Assembly (NCBI GenBank): GCA_028289285.1
Contig: JANQRF010000002.1
Location: 1 to 64,000 of the forward strand
Direction: 5' to 3'
DNA: 64,000 bases
Source of the DNA: Alphaproteobacteria bacterium
GTDB lineage: Bacteria > Pseudomonadota > Alphaproteobacteria > Micavibrionales > Micavibrionaceae
The translations under genes and the position numbers were made by a program. Shown one piece after another: positions 42,040-51,100 of this stretch. How positions within the stretch are numbered: position 1 is the stretch's first letter; every line of letters starts with the position of its first letter. Below the pieces are notes generated by a model that was given only the letters and a program-made list of their open reading frames with translations, did not search any database and was not told the origin of the DNA.

Positions 42040-44889
42040 TTAAGCCGCTTTTTTGTTTGCCATATACCATCGCACGGCATCGGCGTCGCGTAGCGTCAGG
42101 TCCGGATAATCCGGGTCAGTCCCGACTTCGGGGAGAATCTTCCAGCAGCGTGCGCATTTATTACCGTCTGCTTTGCCAAACTCCACGGCTAAATCGTCAC
42201 CGTCTTTGATCGTGACCTGAGACACAATACAGATCTCTGCCATATCAATCCCGTCCATAGCGCTTTGGTAATCAGTATTTGCCAGGATAACCGGGTGAGC
42301 TTCGAGAGATGAACCAATTTCTTTTGACGCCCGGTGCGGTTCCAGCTCAGCCAGGACGGCGTCGCGGACTTTCTGGACCTTTACCCATTTTTCTGCGAGC
42401 GCATCGTTTTTCCAGACAGCAGGCACGTCCGGGAAGGTACGTAAATGAACACTTTCTTCATCGCCGAACACACCTTCGGGTCTATGCTGCCAGGCTTCCT
42501 CTGCAGTAAAAGACAGGATCGGTGCGAGCCAGCTGACCAGCCCATTATATATTGTTGCCATGACAGAGCGGGCTGCGCGGCGCTCAAATGCGTCCGGCCG
42601 ATCGCAATAAAGCCGGTCTTTGCGGATATCAAAGTAAAAGGCGCTAAGATCTTCATTGCAAAAATCGTAAAGCAGTTTGGCGATCTTACCGTATTCGTGT
42701 TCTTTGATGAACGCGCATACTTTTTGATCCATCTCATAGAGTTGATGCAAAACAAGCTGTTCTAATTCCGGAAGAGAGGAGGGGTCCTCAAACATCTCAT
42801 CCGTCATTTCAGCTTTTGTGAATCCATCGAGCGCGCCGAGGAGAAAGCGCAGCGTGTTGCGGATACGGCGATACATGTCTGCCGTATTTTTAAGTGTATC
42901 TTTACCGATGCGGATATCTTCAGCGTAATCGGAGGTCATGGTCCAAAGCCGCATAATATCAGCGCCATATTGTTCCATGACCTTGAGAGGATCGGTCACA
43001 TTGCCCAGAGATTTGGACATTTTGTACCCTTTTTCATCGAGCACGAAACCATGCGTCAAAACGGCATCATAAGGCGCGCGTCCGCGCGTGCCGCAGCTTT
43101 CAAGAAGGGAAGAGTGAAACCAGCCGCGATGCTGGTCCGAGCCTTCGAGGTATAGATCGGCCGGCCATTTTTGTTCCGCGCGTTGTTCTAAAACAAAGGC
43201 ATGCGTTGAACCGGATTCAAACCATACATCGACAATGTCAAAGACTTGCGTGTAATCGTCCGCGCTATAATCATTGCCAAGAAAGTCCTGCGGATTGCGG
43301 GACCACCAGGCATCAGACCCTTCTTCTTCAAAGATATCGCCGATGCGTTTGAGAACCGCTTCATCTTTTAAGACATCGCCGGTTTCTTTATGCAGGAAGA
43401 GTGCAATCGGTACACCCCAGGCGCGCTGGCGGGAAATACACCAGTCCGGACGCTGCTCAATCATTGCATTGATCCGCGCTTCGCCTTTTGCAGGGACCCA
43501 TGTTGTATCCTTAATCGCTTTCAGGGCCGTTTCGCGCAGTTTGATTTCATTATCCATCGCAATGAACCATTGCGGCGTGGTGCGGAAAATGACGGGTGCT
43601 TTGGATCGCCAGCTATGCGGGTATTCATGTTTTAAAGAGCCTTTGGCAACCAGCATGCCAGCCTCATCCAGTGCTTTGATCGGAGCAAAGTTTCCTTCGG
43701 CCATTTTGCCGTCATCATCATAAATCGCCATCCCTGCAAAGAGCGGCACATGTGGACGGAAGCGCCCGTCATCAGTCACGTTATCTGTAACCTCTAATCC
43801 CTTTTCTTTACCAAGGTAAAAGTCGTCCGCGCCGTGGCTTGGGGCGATATGCACGAAACCTGTTCCGGCGCTATCATCTACAAAATCACCTATGAGCATT
43901 GGCACGTCGAACTCATAACCTTGCCCACGCAGTGGATGTGCGCAGATCGTGCCGACAAAATCTAATCCTCTAAATTTTCGGATCAATGTCAGCTCTTCGA
44001 TTTTTGCTTTGTCTTTAAAATCTTCTTCTAAAGAAGAGGCAATGACTAACTTGTCACCAATTATCGCGCGTGATCCGTCCTTAAGCGTGCCCACTTCATA
44101 AAGCCCGTATTCAATATCTTCCCCAAAGGCAATCCCGCGGTTGGATGGCAAGGTCCAGGGCGTCGTTGTCCATATGACAATCGAAGCCTCTTTCAATGCA
44201 TCCAGCTTTGTATTTACGACCGGAAACTTCACCCAGACGGTGACGGATTTATGTTCTTTATATTCGACTTCCGCTTCGGCGAGCGCGGTCTTTTCAACCG
44301 TCGACCACATGACGGGTTTCACGCCTTTATATAGTCCGCCATTCATCAGGAATTTATGAATCTCACGCACGATCTGAGCTTCGCCCGTGTGCGTCATGGT
44401 GAGGTAAGGGTCTTTCCAATCGCCGATCACACCCAAACGCTGGAACTGGTCTGATTGAATCTCCACCCATTTTTGGGCGAACTCCCGGCACTCGGCGCGA
44501 AAATCAATTGGCGCCACTTCGTCTTTGTCTTTGCCATCCTTACGGTAGCTCTCTTCGACCTTCCATTCGATCGGCAGGCCGTGACAATCCCATCCCGGCA
44601 CATAAGGGGCGTTATAGCCCATCATCTGCCAGCTTTTGTTGATCACGTCTTTGAGGATTTTATTCAGCGCATGGCCCATATGAATATCGCCATTCGCATA
44701 AGGCGGGCCGTCATGCAAAATCCATTTTTCTTTATCTTTGGATGCTTTGCGTAATTTCGCATAGAGGTCCATCGCCTGCCATTTAGCGACCATCTCCGGT
44801 TCGCGCTCGGGCAGATTTCCGCGCATCGGAAAGTCCGTTTTCGGCAGGAAAATCGTATCTTTATATGTGTCTTTGTCTGTCGTGCTCAT
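42040..44889 (-). CDS. ileS: Isoleucyl-tRNA synthetase
   Basis: IleS charges tRNA-Ile. The 949-aa product has the class I signatures HMGH (GDIHMGHALNKIL, residues 67-79) and KMSKS (GYKMSKSLGNVTD), the editing-domain TTTPWTLPSNRG, and DVWFESGSTHAFVLE. The C-terminal zinc finger region keeps the first pair, KCARCWKILPEVG, but the second CxxC is missing: the sequence continues DLTLRDADAVRW. Two Met codons occur at the start. The second has better spacing from AAGGA. It lies downstream of ribF and a small ORFan, as part of the ribF-ileS-lspA neighbourhood. Confidence 0.97.
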   Translation of the reverse strand: MSTTDKDTYKDTIFLPKTDFPMRGNLPEREPEMVAKWQAMDLYAKLRKASKDKEKWILHDGPPYANGDIHMGHALNKILKDVINKSWQMMGYNAPYVPGWDCHGLPIEWKVEESYRKDGKDKDEVAPIDFRAECREFAQKWVEIQSDQFQRLGVIGDWKDPYLTMTHTGEAQIVREIHKFLMNGGLYKGVKPVMWSTVEKTALAEAEVEYKEHKSVTVWVKFPVVNTKLDALKEASIVIWTTTPWTLPSNRGIAFGEDIEYGLYEVGTLKDGSRAIIGDKLVIASSLEEDFKDKAKIEELTLIRKFRGLDFVGTICAHPLRGQGYEFDVPMLIGDFVDDSAGTGFVHIAPSHGADDFYLGKEKGLEVTDNVTDDGRFRPHVPLFAGMAIYDDDGKMAEGNFAPIKALDEAGMLVAKGSLKHEYPHSWRSKAPVIFRTTPQWFIAMDNEIKLRETALKAIKDTTWVPAKGEARINAMIEQRPDWCISRQRAWGVPIALFLHKETGDVLKDEAVLKRIGDIFEEEGSDAWWSRNPQDFLGNDYSADDYTQVFDIVDVWFESGSTHAFVLEQRAEQKWPADLYLEGSDQHRGWFHSSLLESCGTRGRAPYDAVLTHGFVLDEKGYKMSKSLGNVTDPLKVMEQYGADIMRLWTMTSDYAEDIRIGKDTLKNTADMYRRIRNTLRFLLGALDGFTKAEMTDEMFEDPSSLPELEQLVLHQLYEMDQKVCAFIKEHEYGKIAKLLYDFCNEDLSAFYFDIRKDRLYCDRPDAFERRAARSVMATIYNGLVSWLAPILSFTAEEAWQHRPEGVFGDEESVHLRTFPDVPAVWKNDALAEKWVKVQKVRDAVLAELEPHRASKEIGSSLEAHPVILANTDYQSAMDGIDMAEICIVSQVTIKDGDDLAVEFGKADGNKCARCWKILPEVGTDPDYPDLTLRDADAVRWYMANKKAA

Positions 44890-45069
44890 CATAATCCTTG
44901 GCGCTCCGCATCAGCGCTTAAATGGGTTGTAAATGTCTGGAAAGTATAAGTAAAGCGTCCCGGTCTTCTAATTTATGAAGCCGGGTTAATAATTCGAATA
45001 ATGATGGCCAGGATCATTTGCATAAAGCCACTATAAAGCCTTGGGTCAAACAAAATCAAGAAGATACGC

Positions 45070-45345
45070 TTACTTTTTAAAAAAGTCTGGGTAGGGCGCG
45101 TATGTCACCCCTTTTGGAGCGCATATAAAAGTTTTATGAAACATGTTTTCAATGCCTCTACGGTCATTTTCTGCGGCCTGGGCTGCGCGTATTGATTTTT
45201 GTTCTTGTATCACAGGCACGCCGGATGCATTTTCAGTTGGCTGTTGCTGTCCATCCTTATTTGGAAAAGAATAGATTGTTGCCGTATGGTCGTTCGGCAA
45301 TTCTGCAGCTGCATCAAAGGCGTTTCGCCCCGTTGGCGCATTCAT
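45070..45345 (-). CDS. Small ORFan between ribF and ileS (91 aa)
   Basis: Family not recognised. From Met at 45345 the product reads MNAPTGRNAFDAAAELP... with TATIYSFPNKDG in the middle and a C-terminal FICAPKGVTYAPYPDFFKK. It is probably cytoplasmic, as there is no signal or membrane helix. The longer reading from 45417 has no better start site and runs into the ribF-proximal region. It is separated from ileS by about 180 bases, which contain an imperfect CCCGG-type hairpin (44959-44986). Confidence 0.6.
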   Translation of the reverse strand: MNAPTGRNAFDAAAELPNDHTATIYSFPNKDGQQQPTENASGVPVIQEQKSIRAAQAAENDRRGIENMFHKTFICAPKGVTYAPYPDFFKK

Positions 45346-45422
45346 TTTTGACACCCTCTTTTTAAAATTTCGCGAAAATGTCACAAGAGAGGGTATTCTG
45401 TCAACAGGTTTATCCACATACT

Positions 45423-46343
45423 TTAAGTAAGGATATTCCGGGCTTTTGCGCAGTCTTCATCCATCTGGGCGATCAGGGCTTCGAGGGAGTCGAATTTAGC
45501 TTCAGAACGTAAGCGTTGCACGGGCTTGAGGCGCAGGGTTTTGCCGTATAAATCCCGGTCCGGGAAATCAAGAAGATGTGCCTCTACGCGTCCTTCGCGC
45601 AGTTCAAACATGGGCCGGATACCGATATTTACAGCGGCCTTGTGCCAGTCTTCTTCCCCGTCTATCTGTGCCAGAGCTGCGTAGACGCCATAGGCCGGGT
45701 GAATGGTTTCGCCGAGCGAAAAATTGGCTGTCGGATAGCCAAGCTCATGACCACGCCGATCGCCTTTTTGAATCTCGCCGCTTAGTTCCCACTCCCAACC
45801 CAAAAGTGCATTTGCTGTTTTGATATCCCCTTTACGGATATGCTGACGTATCGTGGAAGACGCAATCTTGTCGCCATGCGCTGTTTCAACCGCATCAAAA
45901 CAGGTAACAGGCAGTCCTGCTTTTTGAATTGTCTCGGCAGAGCCTTTACGCAGCTGGCCGAATTTAAAATCAAATCCAATGACAATATGCACTGCGTTTA
46001 ATCCATCCATCAGAATTTTTTGAACAAAGTCTTCCGCGCTCATGCTGGCAAAATCCCAGTCAAAATTTAAAGACATAGAAAAATCCAGGCTGGTTTCTTC
46101 CAGGCGACGCATTTTTAAATCATAAGGCGTAATCCGAAAGGGGGGATCATCCGGGCGAAATAGCGCGCGCGGGTGCGGTTCAAAGGTTAAAAGGCCAAAA
46201 GGACTATTTTTTTCTGCGGCTATATTTTTTGCTGTTTGAAGCAATGCCTGATGCCCAATATGAACACCGTCAAAATTGCCAATAGCAATTACGGCGCCCT
46301 GATGATCCGCTTTGATATCTGAAAGTACTTTATAGGTTTGCAT
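45423..46343 (-). CDS. ribF: Bifunctional riboflavin kinase / FAD synthetase
   Basis: RibF makes FMN from riboflavin and FAD from FMN. The 306-aa product has an FMN adenylyltransferase domain with IGNFDGVHIGHQALL (residues 22-36) and SSTIRQHIRKGDI, then the kinase domain with GHELGYPTANFSL and NIGIRPMF. Length is normal. It overlaps the dipeptidase upstream by 14 bases. In proteobacteria ribF normally precedes ileS and lspA, which holds here. Confidence 0.96.
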   Translation of the reverse strand: MQTYKVLSDIKADHQGAVIAIGNFDGVHIGHQALLQTAKNIAAEKNSPFGLLTFEPHPRALFRPDDPPFRITPYDLKMRRLEETSLDFSMSLNFDWDFASMSAEDFVQKILMDGLNAVHIVIGFDFKFGQLRKGSAETIQKAGLPVTCFDAVETAHGDKIASSTIRQHIRKGDIKTANALLGWEWELSGEIQKGDRRGHELGYPTANFSLGETIHPAYGVYAALAQIDGEEDWHKAAVNIGIRPMFELREGRVEAHLLDFPDRDLYGKTLRLKPVQRLRSEAKFDSLEALIAQMDEDCAKARNILT

Positions 46344-47079
46344 TGCTCACGCGTTTTAAAACGTCTTGTGCCGTCTTGTCAAAGTCGGGGCAAGGATGAT
46401 CAGGCCCTTCTGTGGAAGTCATTTTCATTGCATTCGGAAGGCCATAATCAGAAAGCGGCACATAGTGATCAGAAATATCCGGAGGCAGGCGGAAATCCCA
46501 CCATTCTGCATGGAGCGGCAAGACCGGAATGCCTAAATCATCGGCAGCGTCGAGAAAAGCCTGTTCCAAAATTTTCCTGTTTTTCAGTATGTCATCGGAA
46601 AAGCCAGTATAGCTGCGGGCAGCCGGATTATCCTGCGGATCTTCAGTTAGGTAATCAAAAGGTGTACCCATATCAATTTCATTACCGTCTATATCTTTCA
46701 ATATAACATCCACAGCCATGCCACGCGGGTGACCACCCATCCCGGGCGGAGAGATAAGCCGCTTTGGTCCCGGTGCCGTCCAGTGTGGGTTGGCTTTGAC
46801 AATCTCCGTTTCGTTCATCTGTTTTTGTGCTTCTGTTGTGCGTAGCCCATCTTTGAGCTCTATCTTACATTCCCTTGTTTCGAACAAGGACCGCGCAGCT
46901 AAAAGCGTAATACCGGCTAGATCTTTATGAAGCCATAATCTTGCGTCTGCTTTATAAAGGGCGCAGCCAAATACATTTCGTGGATGATTTTTGTTGGCAT
47001 AAACTAAATCAATCGTAATCGGCTCTGTCTTAAAAAACAGATCCATCGGGACAAGATCGGCAGCGGATATCTGTTCCAT
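46330..47079 (-). CDS. VanX/DdpX-like D-alanyl-D-alanine dipeptidase
   Basis: The 249-aa product matches M15D dipeptidases, which hydrolyse D-Ala-D-Ala. It has the substrate-binding and zinc motif GMGGHPRGMAVDV (around residue 113-125, SxHxxGxAxD-like with S replaced by G) and HAEWWDFRLP (EWWHF-like, with D for H). The deviation at the second motif is worth noting, since one zinc ligand may differ. It overlaps the ribF start by 14 bases and follows the CDGSH gene with one base of overlap. Confidence 0.85.
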   Translation of the reverse strand: MEQISAADLVPMDLFFKTEPITIDLVYANKNHPRNVFGCALYKADARLWLHKDLAGITLLAARSLFETRECKIELKDGLRTTEAQKQMNETEIVKANPHWTAPGPKRLISPPGMGGHPRGMAVDVILKDIDGNEIDMGTPFDYLTEDPQDNPAARSYTGFSDDILKNRKILEQAFLDAADDLGIPVLPLHAEWWDFRLPPDISDHYVPLSDYGLPNAMKMTSTEGPDHPCPDFDKTAQDVLKRVSNANL

Positions 47080-47324
47080 TAACTGATATTATGAGAGCCG
47101 TCGCAATAAGGCGGGGTTTTGGTTTTTTTGCATCGGCATAACCACTTTTCTCCATTCTCCTCGACTTCAAATTTCAAAGATTTAAATTCTGTTCCATTCT
47201 TGTGCGCACCATCACAAAAGGGCTGTTTTTCCGATAGGCCGCAGGTGCACCAGTGGTAAAGCTTTCCTGATTCCAACTCAACACCGACAGGTGTGTCGGC
47301 TGCGCATTTAGGGAGATCGTCCAT
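47079..47324 (-). CDS. Dual-CDGSH iron-sulfur protein
   Basis: The 81-aa product has two CDGSH-type motifs: CTCGLSEKQPFCDGAH and CRCKKTKTPPYCDGSH (CxC-x2-S/x-x3-P-x-CDG-x-H). Each is expected to bind a [2Fe-2S] cluster with three cysteines and a histidine. The start is the Met at 47324, with AAGGAGA upstream. The longer reading to 47375 is not needed. It has no membrane anchor, so it is a soluble redox or regulatory protein. Confidence 0.92.
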   Translation of the reverse strand: MDDLPKCAADTPVGVELESGKLYHWCTCGLSEKQPFCDGAHKNGTEFKSLKFEVEENGEKWLCRCKKTKTPPYCDGSHNIS

Positions 47325-47465
47325 TTTTATTCTCCTTGCCCACACCAAGGCATGATTTATGCATTTCAATTTCATGTGTATAGCACCGTTTTATGCGGTG
47401 AGGATATGAAATATGTTGGAAATAAAGGTTTTTCCGAGAATTAAAGAGCCGGCGCTCTGGTGCGG

Positions 47466-47484
47466 GCAGGCAAAATTTGCCTGC
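47466..47484 (+). promoter_or_regulatory. Palindromic leader hairpin of the flagellin gene
   Basis: GCAGGCAAA-A-TTTGCCTGC lies 18 bases before the flagellin ATG and between the upstream region and the GTGAGGA Shine-Dalgarno. It could fold in the mRNA. In Caulobacter FlbT acts on a flagellin leader, but no such regulator is seen here. Confidence 0.4.
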
Positions 47485-47501
47485 GGCGTGAGGATATCTG
47501 T

Positions 47502-49079
47502 ATGAGTGAAATCGTTTTAAATAATACGGTCCGCCAGAATATTACAGCCATTCAGCGCGCTGAGGCAAAGGCCAATGAAATTTCAGAGCGCCTGGCGACC
47601 GGAAAGCGCGTAAATTCAATTATTGATGATCCGCGTAATTTTACAGCTGCCAGCTTTCTTTTGGCGCGGACAGACGGGATGAATAAACTGCTCGACGGGA
47701 TTGGGCAGAATATTCGTGTAATCGATACGGCGCTCGGCGGTGTGGCAGCGATTAAAGATCTATTGGAGCAGGCAGAGGCGGTTGTTCAGGACAGCCGTCA
47801 ATATTTGCTGCTCGGTGAAACAGACCCGCGTGTGGAAGAACGTATTGTAACCATTGGCGGCACATCGCTTCAGCAGATTATCCAGGATGACAATCCGGAA
47901 GGCTATTGGCGTCTGGATGGGAATGCAAATAATGCCGGCAGCCTTGCCGGAGCTGTGAACGGTATTCCTGTAAACGGGCCAAGCTTTGGCGGTGCGCCGC
48001 TTTATGCCAATGGCGCCGGGGCGAGTGCAGAATTTAACGGCGTTAATCAGGGAATTCGTATTCCGGATAATAATGCCATTAATTTACAACCGCACAATCA
48101 ACGCACAGTTGAGCTCATGTTTAATGCGGATACGACAGCCGGGCGTCAGGTTGTTTATGAAGAAGGTGCAGGCGTCAATAGTTTCACCATGTATATCGAT
48201 AATGGCCGTTTTTATGCTGTCGGACGCGATTCCGGTGCCTGGGGTCCGCCAAATATTTCGATTCCTATCAATGCCGGAGAAACATATCATGTTGCGTTCA
48301 CCTTTGATTTTACAGGAACAGATGAGTTTAACGTCTATGTCAACGGAGCAAGTATTGGCAGCGTGCCGGTAAATGCAACTTTCCCCTCGCACTCAGGGGA
48401 TATTGGAATTGGCTATGCGCCTGAAGGGGCCTGGTATCATGATGGCACAGATGGAAACCCGTATTATTTTGACGGGCGCATTTCAGATGTCGCGCTTTAC
48501 AATCAGACGCTAACTGCAGCTGATATGGCTGAACGATATAACTCTCTGACAACATCTTCATCGGTTAGTTATATCCATCTCGACTATGAAAATATCATTC
48601 AGCAAATTGATGATATTGCACAAGATGCAAATTACCGTGGAATTAATTTGCTCAAAAATGATGATATGACGACATATTTTAATGAAAACTATTCAAGCTT
48701 TCTGGTGACAGAAGCTGAAGATTTCACAATTGAAGGTTTAGGCCTGCCTGATCGAAACTTCAATAATATTGATGATGTAGACTTAATTCTCGAGCGGATC
48801 AGAGAAGCTCTCAATCGAGTGCGTGAATATGGTGACAGCATCATTTATGATCTTGGTATTATCAAGACACGCAACATTAATTTAGAAAGCGCAATCGTCA
48901 CCCATAAAGCCGGAGCTGCCGATCTTACTCTTGCAGATATGAATGAAGAGGCGGCTAATATGCTTGCTTCGGGCACACGTCTGGAGCTGTCCCAGGAAGC
49001 ACTGGCGCTTGCCGCAGATTTCAATGATACGATTCTAGATGTGGTAGATGCGCAAAGGCGCGCAGATGACCTGGCGTAA
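47502..49079 (+). CDS. Flagellin with an inserted LamG-like domain
   Basis: The 525-aa product, from the Met at 47502 behind GTGAGGATATCTG, starts MSEIVLNNTVRQNITAIQRA and has the flagellin D0/D1 N-terminal helix with ERLATGKRVNSIIDDPRNFTAA (read as LATGKRVNSI and DDPRNFTAA). Residues about 122-348 are different: QDDNPEGYWRLDG, then EFNGVNQGIRIP, TFDFTGTDEFNVYVNG and FDGRISDVALYNQTL, the pattern of LamG/concanavalin jelly-roll domains. From about 355 flagellin resumes (NYRGINLLKNDD, LELSQEALALAADFND). The insert replaces the surface-exposed hypervariable region. No other flagellar gene is in the window. Confidence 0.9.
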   Translation: MSEIVLNNTVRQNITAIQRAEAKANEISERLATGKRVNSIIDDPRNFTAASFLLARTDGMNKLLDGIGQNIRVIDTALGGVAAIKDLLEQAEAVVQDSRQYLLLGETDPRVEERIVTIGGTSLQQIIQDDNPEGYWRLDGNANNAGSLAGAVNGIPVNGPSFGGAPLYANGAGASAEFNGVNQGIRIPDNNAINLQPHNQRTVELMFNADTTAGRQVVYEEGAGVNSFTMYIDNGRFYAVGRDSGAWGPPNISIPINAGETYHVAFTFDFTGTDEFNVYVNGASIGSVPVNATFPSHSGDIGIGYAPEGAWYHDGTDGNPYYFDGRISDVALYNQTLTAADMAERYNSLTTSSSVSYIHLDYENIIQQIDDIAQDANYRGINLLKNDDMTTYFNENYSSFLVTEAEDFTIEGLGLPDRNFNNIDDVDLILERIREALNRVREYGDSIIYDLGIIKTRNINLESAIVTHKAGAADLTLADMNEEAANMLASGTRLELSQEALALAADFNDTILDVVDAQRRADDLA

Positions 49080-49084
49080 GGGCT

Positions 49085-49114
49085 TTGCACAAAGCTGAAA
49101 AACTCTGTTATAAT
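49085..49114 (+). promoter_or_regulatory. Promoter of recN
   Basis: TTGCAC at 49085-49090, an 18-base spacer and TATAAT at 49109-49114, about 30 bases before the recN ATG. No alpha-type LexA box (GTTC-N7-GTTC) is visible around it. Confidence 0.6.
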
Positions 49115-49144
49115 AAGGCTGTAACCTAAATAAGGCAGCCTTTT

Positions 49145-50890
49145 ATGCTTACAAAATTAAAGATTGATCAGTTTGTTATTATCGACACGCTGGATCTTGA
49201 TTTAAAAAACGGTCTGACCATCCTGACTGGGGAAACCGGTGCAGGGAAATCGATCTTGCTTGGGGCGATGGGGCTTATTCTGGGTGAAAACTCTAAGTCA
49301 GAGTCAATTCGCAGCGGGTCAGAACAATCTGTGATCGAAGCTTCTTTTGCACAAAAAGAAGGTCATCCGTCTTTAGAGTTTTTACGGGCCCATGATTTAC
49401 TTGGAGCAGATGAAAAAGAATTTCACATTCAGCGTATTGTAAAACGCGAAGGACGCGAAGAGATTCGTATTAATGGCAAAACAGTCGATCAGGATACACT
49501 TCAAAAACTCGGACTATTTCTTGTTGAAATCCATGGCCAGTTTGCCAACCAGGGGCTACTTGAGCCGTCCAACCAGTTAAATCTTCTCGATCTGTCCGGT
49601 GGTTTTGATCCGGAAGTTTTTACAAATGTTTCAACCGCTCTGTCCGATGTGCATCGCTATACGCAGGAACTTGAAGATGAGCGCGTCTTTTTGGCCCGGC
49701 ACAAGAAGATTGCCCGTAAGATTGAAGATGTTGTCGGACGGTTTAATAAAATCGGCATGACAATCGGGCATGAAACATTCATCGAAGAGCTTCAGGAGCA
49801 GCATGAAACGCTGCGTACCGCAAAGGAAACCTCAGAAGCCTTCCAATCTGTACTTTCGCGCCTGATTTCTTCTAACGGGGTTGTGGTGTCTTTATCTGCT
49901 GCCAATCAGACCTTGCTTGCACAACAAAATATGGATGAGGAAAAAGTGGCTAACCTCAAAGAGCTTGTGGCCTCTTCCCTTAAGAACGCACGTGATGCGG
50001 TTGAAGAAATGGGTCGCCTGTCCCCGGAATATGAGATTGATACAAAGCCGCTGACGGAATGTCAGCAAAAGTTGAAAGTGCTTGAAAATATTGCCGCTGA
50101 GGACAAGGTCGAGTGGAGTGACCTCTATGAGCATTTTGTTGAAGTGTCTGAAAAGCTGGACCGGATTAAGAATGGCCGTAAACGCCTTAAAGAGCTTGAT
50201 GAGCTTCTGGCCAAAGCCAAGCGTGATTATATTCACCATGCAGGCGTCCTCAGTGAAAAACGGGTTGAAGCAGCAGATGCGCTCAGCAAGGCGGTCACGA
50301 ATGAATTGCCACCGCTGAAGCTTGAAAAAGCGCAGTTCGAAGTCATCGTCAAACAAAACCCGAACATGGAGTGGACGGATAAAGGTTTTGATGAGGTGAC
50401 TTTCACAGCACGTATGAACCCGGGCATGCCGTTTAGTCCGATTGCAGAAACGGCGTCCGGAGGAGAGCTTGCGCGGATGATGCTTGGCCTGAAAGTGATT
50501 GTACAGCGTGTGCAGACAACGCCGACCCTTGTCTTCGACGAGGTGGATACTGGGATTGGCGGCGCCGCGGCGGCGGCTGTTGGTGAGCGTATTGCCGATC
50601 TGGCTGAAGGCACGCAGGTTCTTGTGATTACACACAGCCCGCAGGTTGCCTCGCGCGGTGATCAGCATTTACGTGTCAGCAAAAGTACAGATGGTGTGAC
50701 TACAACCTCTGGCGTGCGGGTCTTAAGTGAGGATGAGCGCACCGATGAAATTTCCCGGATGCTCGCTGGTGATGAGATCACCGAGGAAGCCCATGCCGCA
50801 GCCAAACGCCTGATTAATGAGGCCAGCACGGCAGCCAGTACCCGGCGCAGCGAATCCAATACAGAATCTCATGTGAGTGGCGGGGAGTAA
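49145..50890 (+). CDS. recN: DNA repair protein RecN
   Basis: RecN is an SMC-like ATPase for double-strand break repair. The 581-aa product shows Walker A GETGAGKSILLGAMGLILGE, the central coiled-coil arms with a broad helical stretch (residues 160-370), the signature SGGELARMMLGLK, and Walker B LVFDEVDTGIGG. The C-terminus is slightly extended with a low-complexity Ser/Thr/Glu-rich tail. AAGGCAGCC precedes the ATG. It is followed by a convergent tRNA. Confidence 0.95.
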   Translation: MLTKLKIDQFVIIDTLDLDLKNGLTILTGETGAGKSILLGAMGLILGENSKSESIRSGSEQSVIEASFAQKEGHPSLEFLRAHDLLGADEKEFHIQRIVKREGREEIRINGKTVDQDTLQKLGLFLVEIHGQFANQGLLEPSNQLNLLDLSGGFDPEVFTNVSTALSDVHRYTQELEDERVFLARHKKIARKIEDVVGRFNKIGMTIGHETFIEELQEQHETLRTAKETSEAFQSVLSRLISSNGVVVSLSAANQTLLAQQNMDEEKVANLKELVASSLKNARDAVEEMGRLSPEYEIDTKPLTECQQKLKVLENIAAEDKVEWSDLYEHFVEVSEKLDRIKNGRKRLKELDELLAKAKRDYIHHAGVLSEKRVEAADALSKAVTNELPPLKLEKAQFEVIVKQNPNMEWTDKGFDEVTFTARMNPGMPFSPIAETASGGELARMMLGLKVIVQRVQTTPTLVFDEVDTGIGGAAAAAVGERIADLAEGTQVLVITHSPQVASRGDQHLRVSKSTDGVTTTSGVRVLSEDERTDEISRMLAGDEITEEAHAAAKRLINEASTAASTRRSESNTESHVSGGE

Positions 50891-50967
50891 TGGTGGCGGT
50901 GCAGGGACTTGAACCCCGGACACATGGATTATGATTCCACTGCTCTAACCAGCTGAGCTACACCGCC
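50891..50967 (-). tRNA. tRNA-Met (CAT anticodon, elongator type)
   Basis: The minus strand reads a complete cloverleaf of 77 nt. The acceptor GGCGGTG pairs with CACCGCC, followed by A and an encoded CCA. The D-arm is GCTCAGCTGGTTAGAGC. The anticodon stem GTGGA/TCCAT has loop ATCATAA, giving CAT. The T-arm CGGGG-TTCAAGT-CCCTG shows the invariant TTC. The starting G-C pair and a D-arm without initiator features indicate the elongator species. Ile2 cannot be fully excluded, since lysidine-modified tRNA-Ile also reads CAT in the gene. Confidence 0.93.
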
Positions 50968-50982
50968 CTGAAAAACCAGCCT

Positions 50983-51012
50983 TAGATACCTTTTTTTAGC
51001 TAAAAAAGTCAA
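50983..51012 (-). promoter_or_regulatory. Candidate promoter for tRNA-Met
   Basis: On the minus strand TTGACT (51012-51007), 18 bases and TATCTA (50988-50983), about 16 bases before the tRNA 5' end. The -10 match is poor, but position and -35 are suitable. Confidence 0.4.
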
Positions 51013-51100
51013 TATCTTAATAAACTCAACTTATATCTTGACATAATTTAAGTTTAGGGATTTCCTATCTTTTTAAAAAAAGTGTAAGGCGTAATAGATC

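Noticed and set aside
49892..50668. 258-aa minus-strand frame inside recN
   Set aside because: RecN shows Walker A, coiled coil, signature and Walker B in order; the antisense frame is a shadow.
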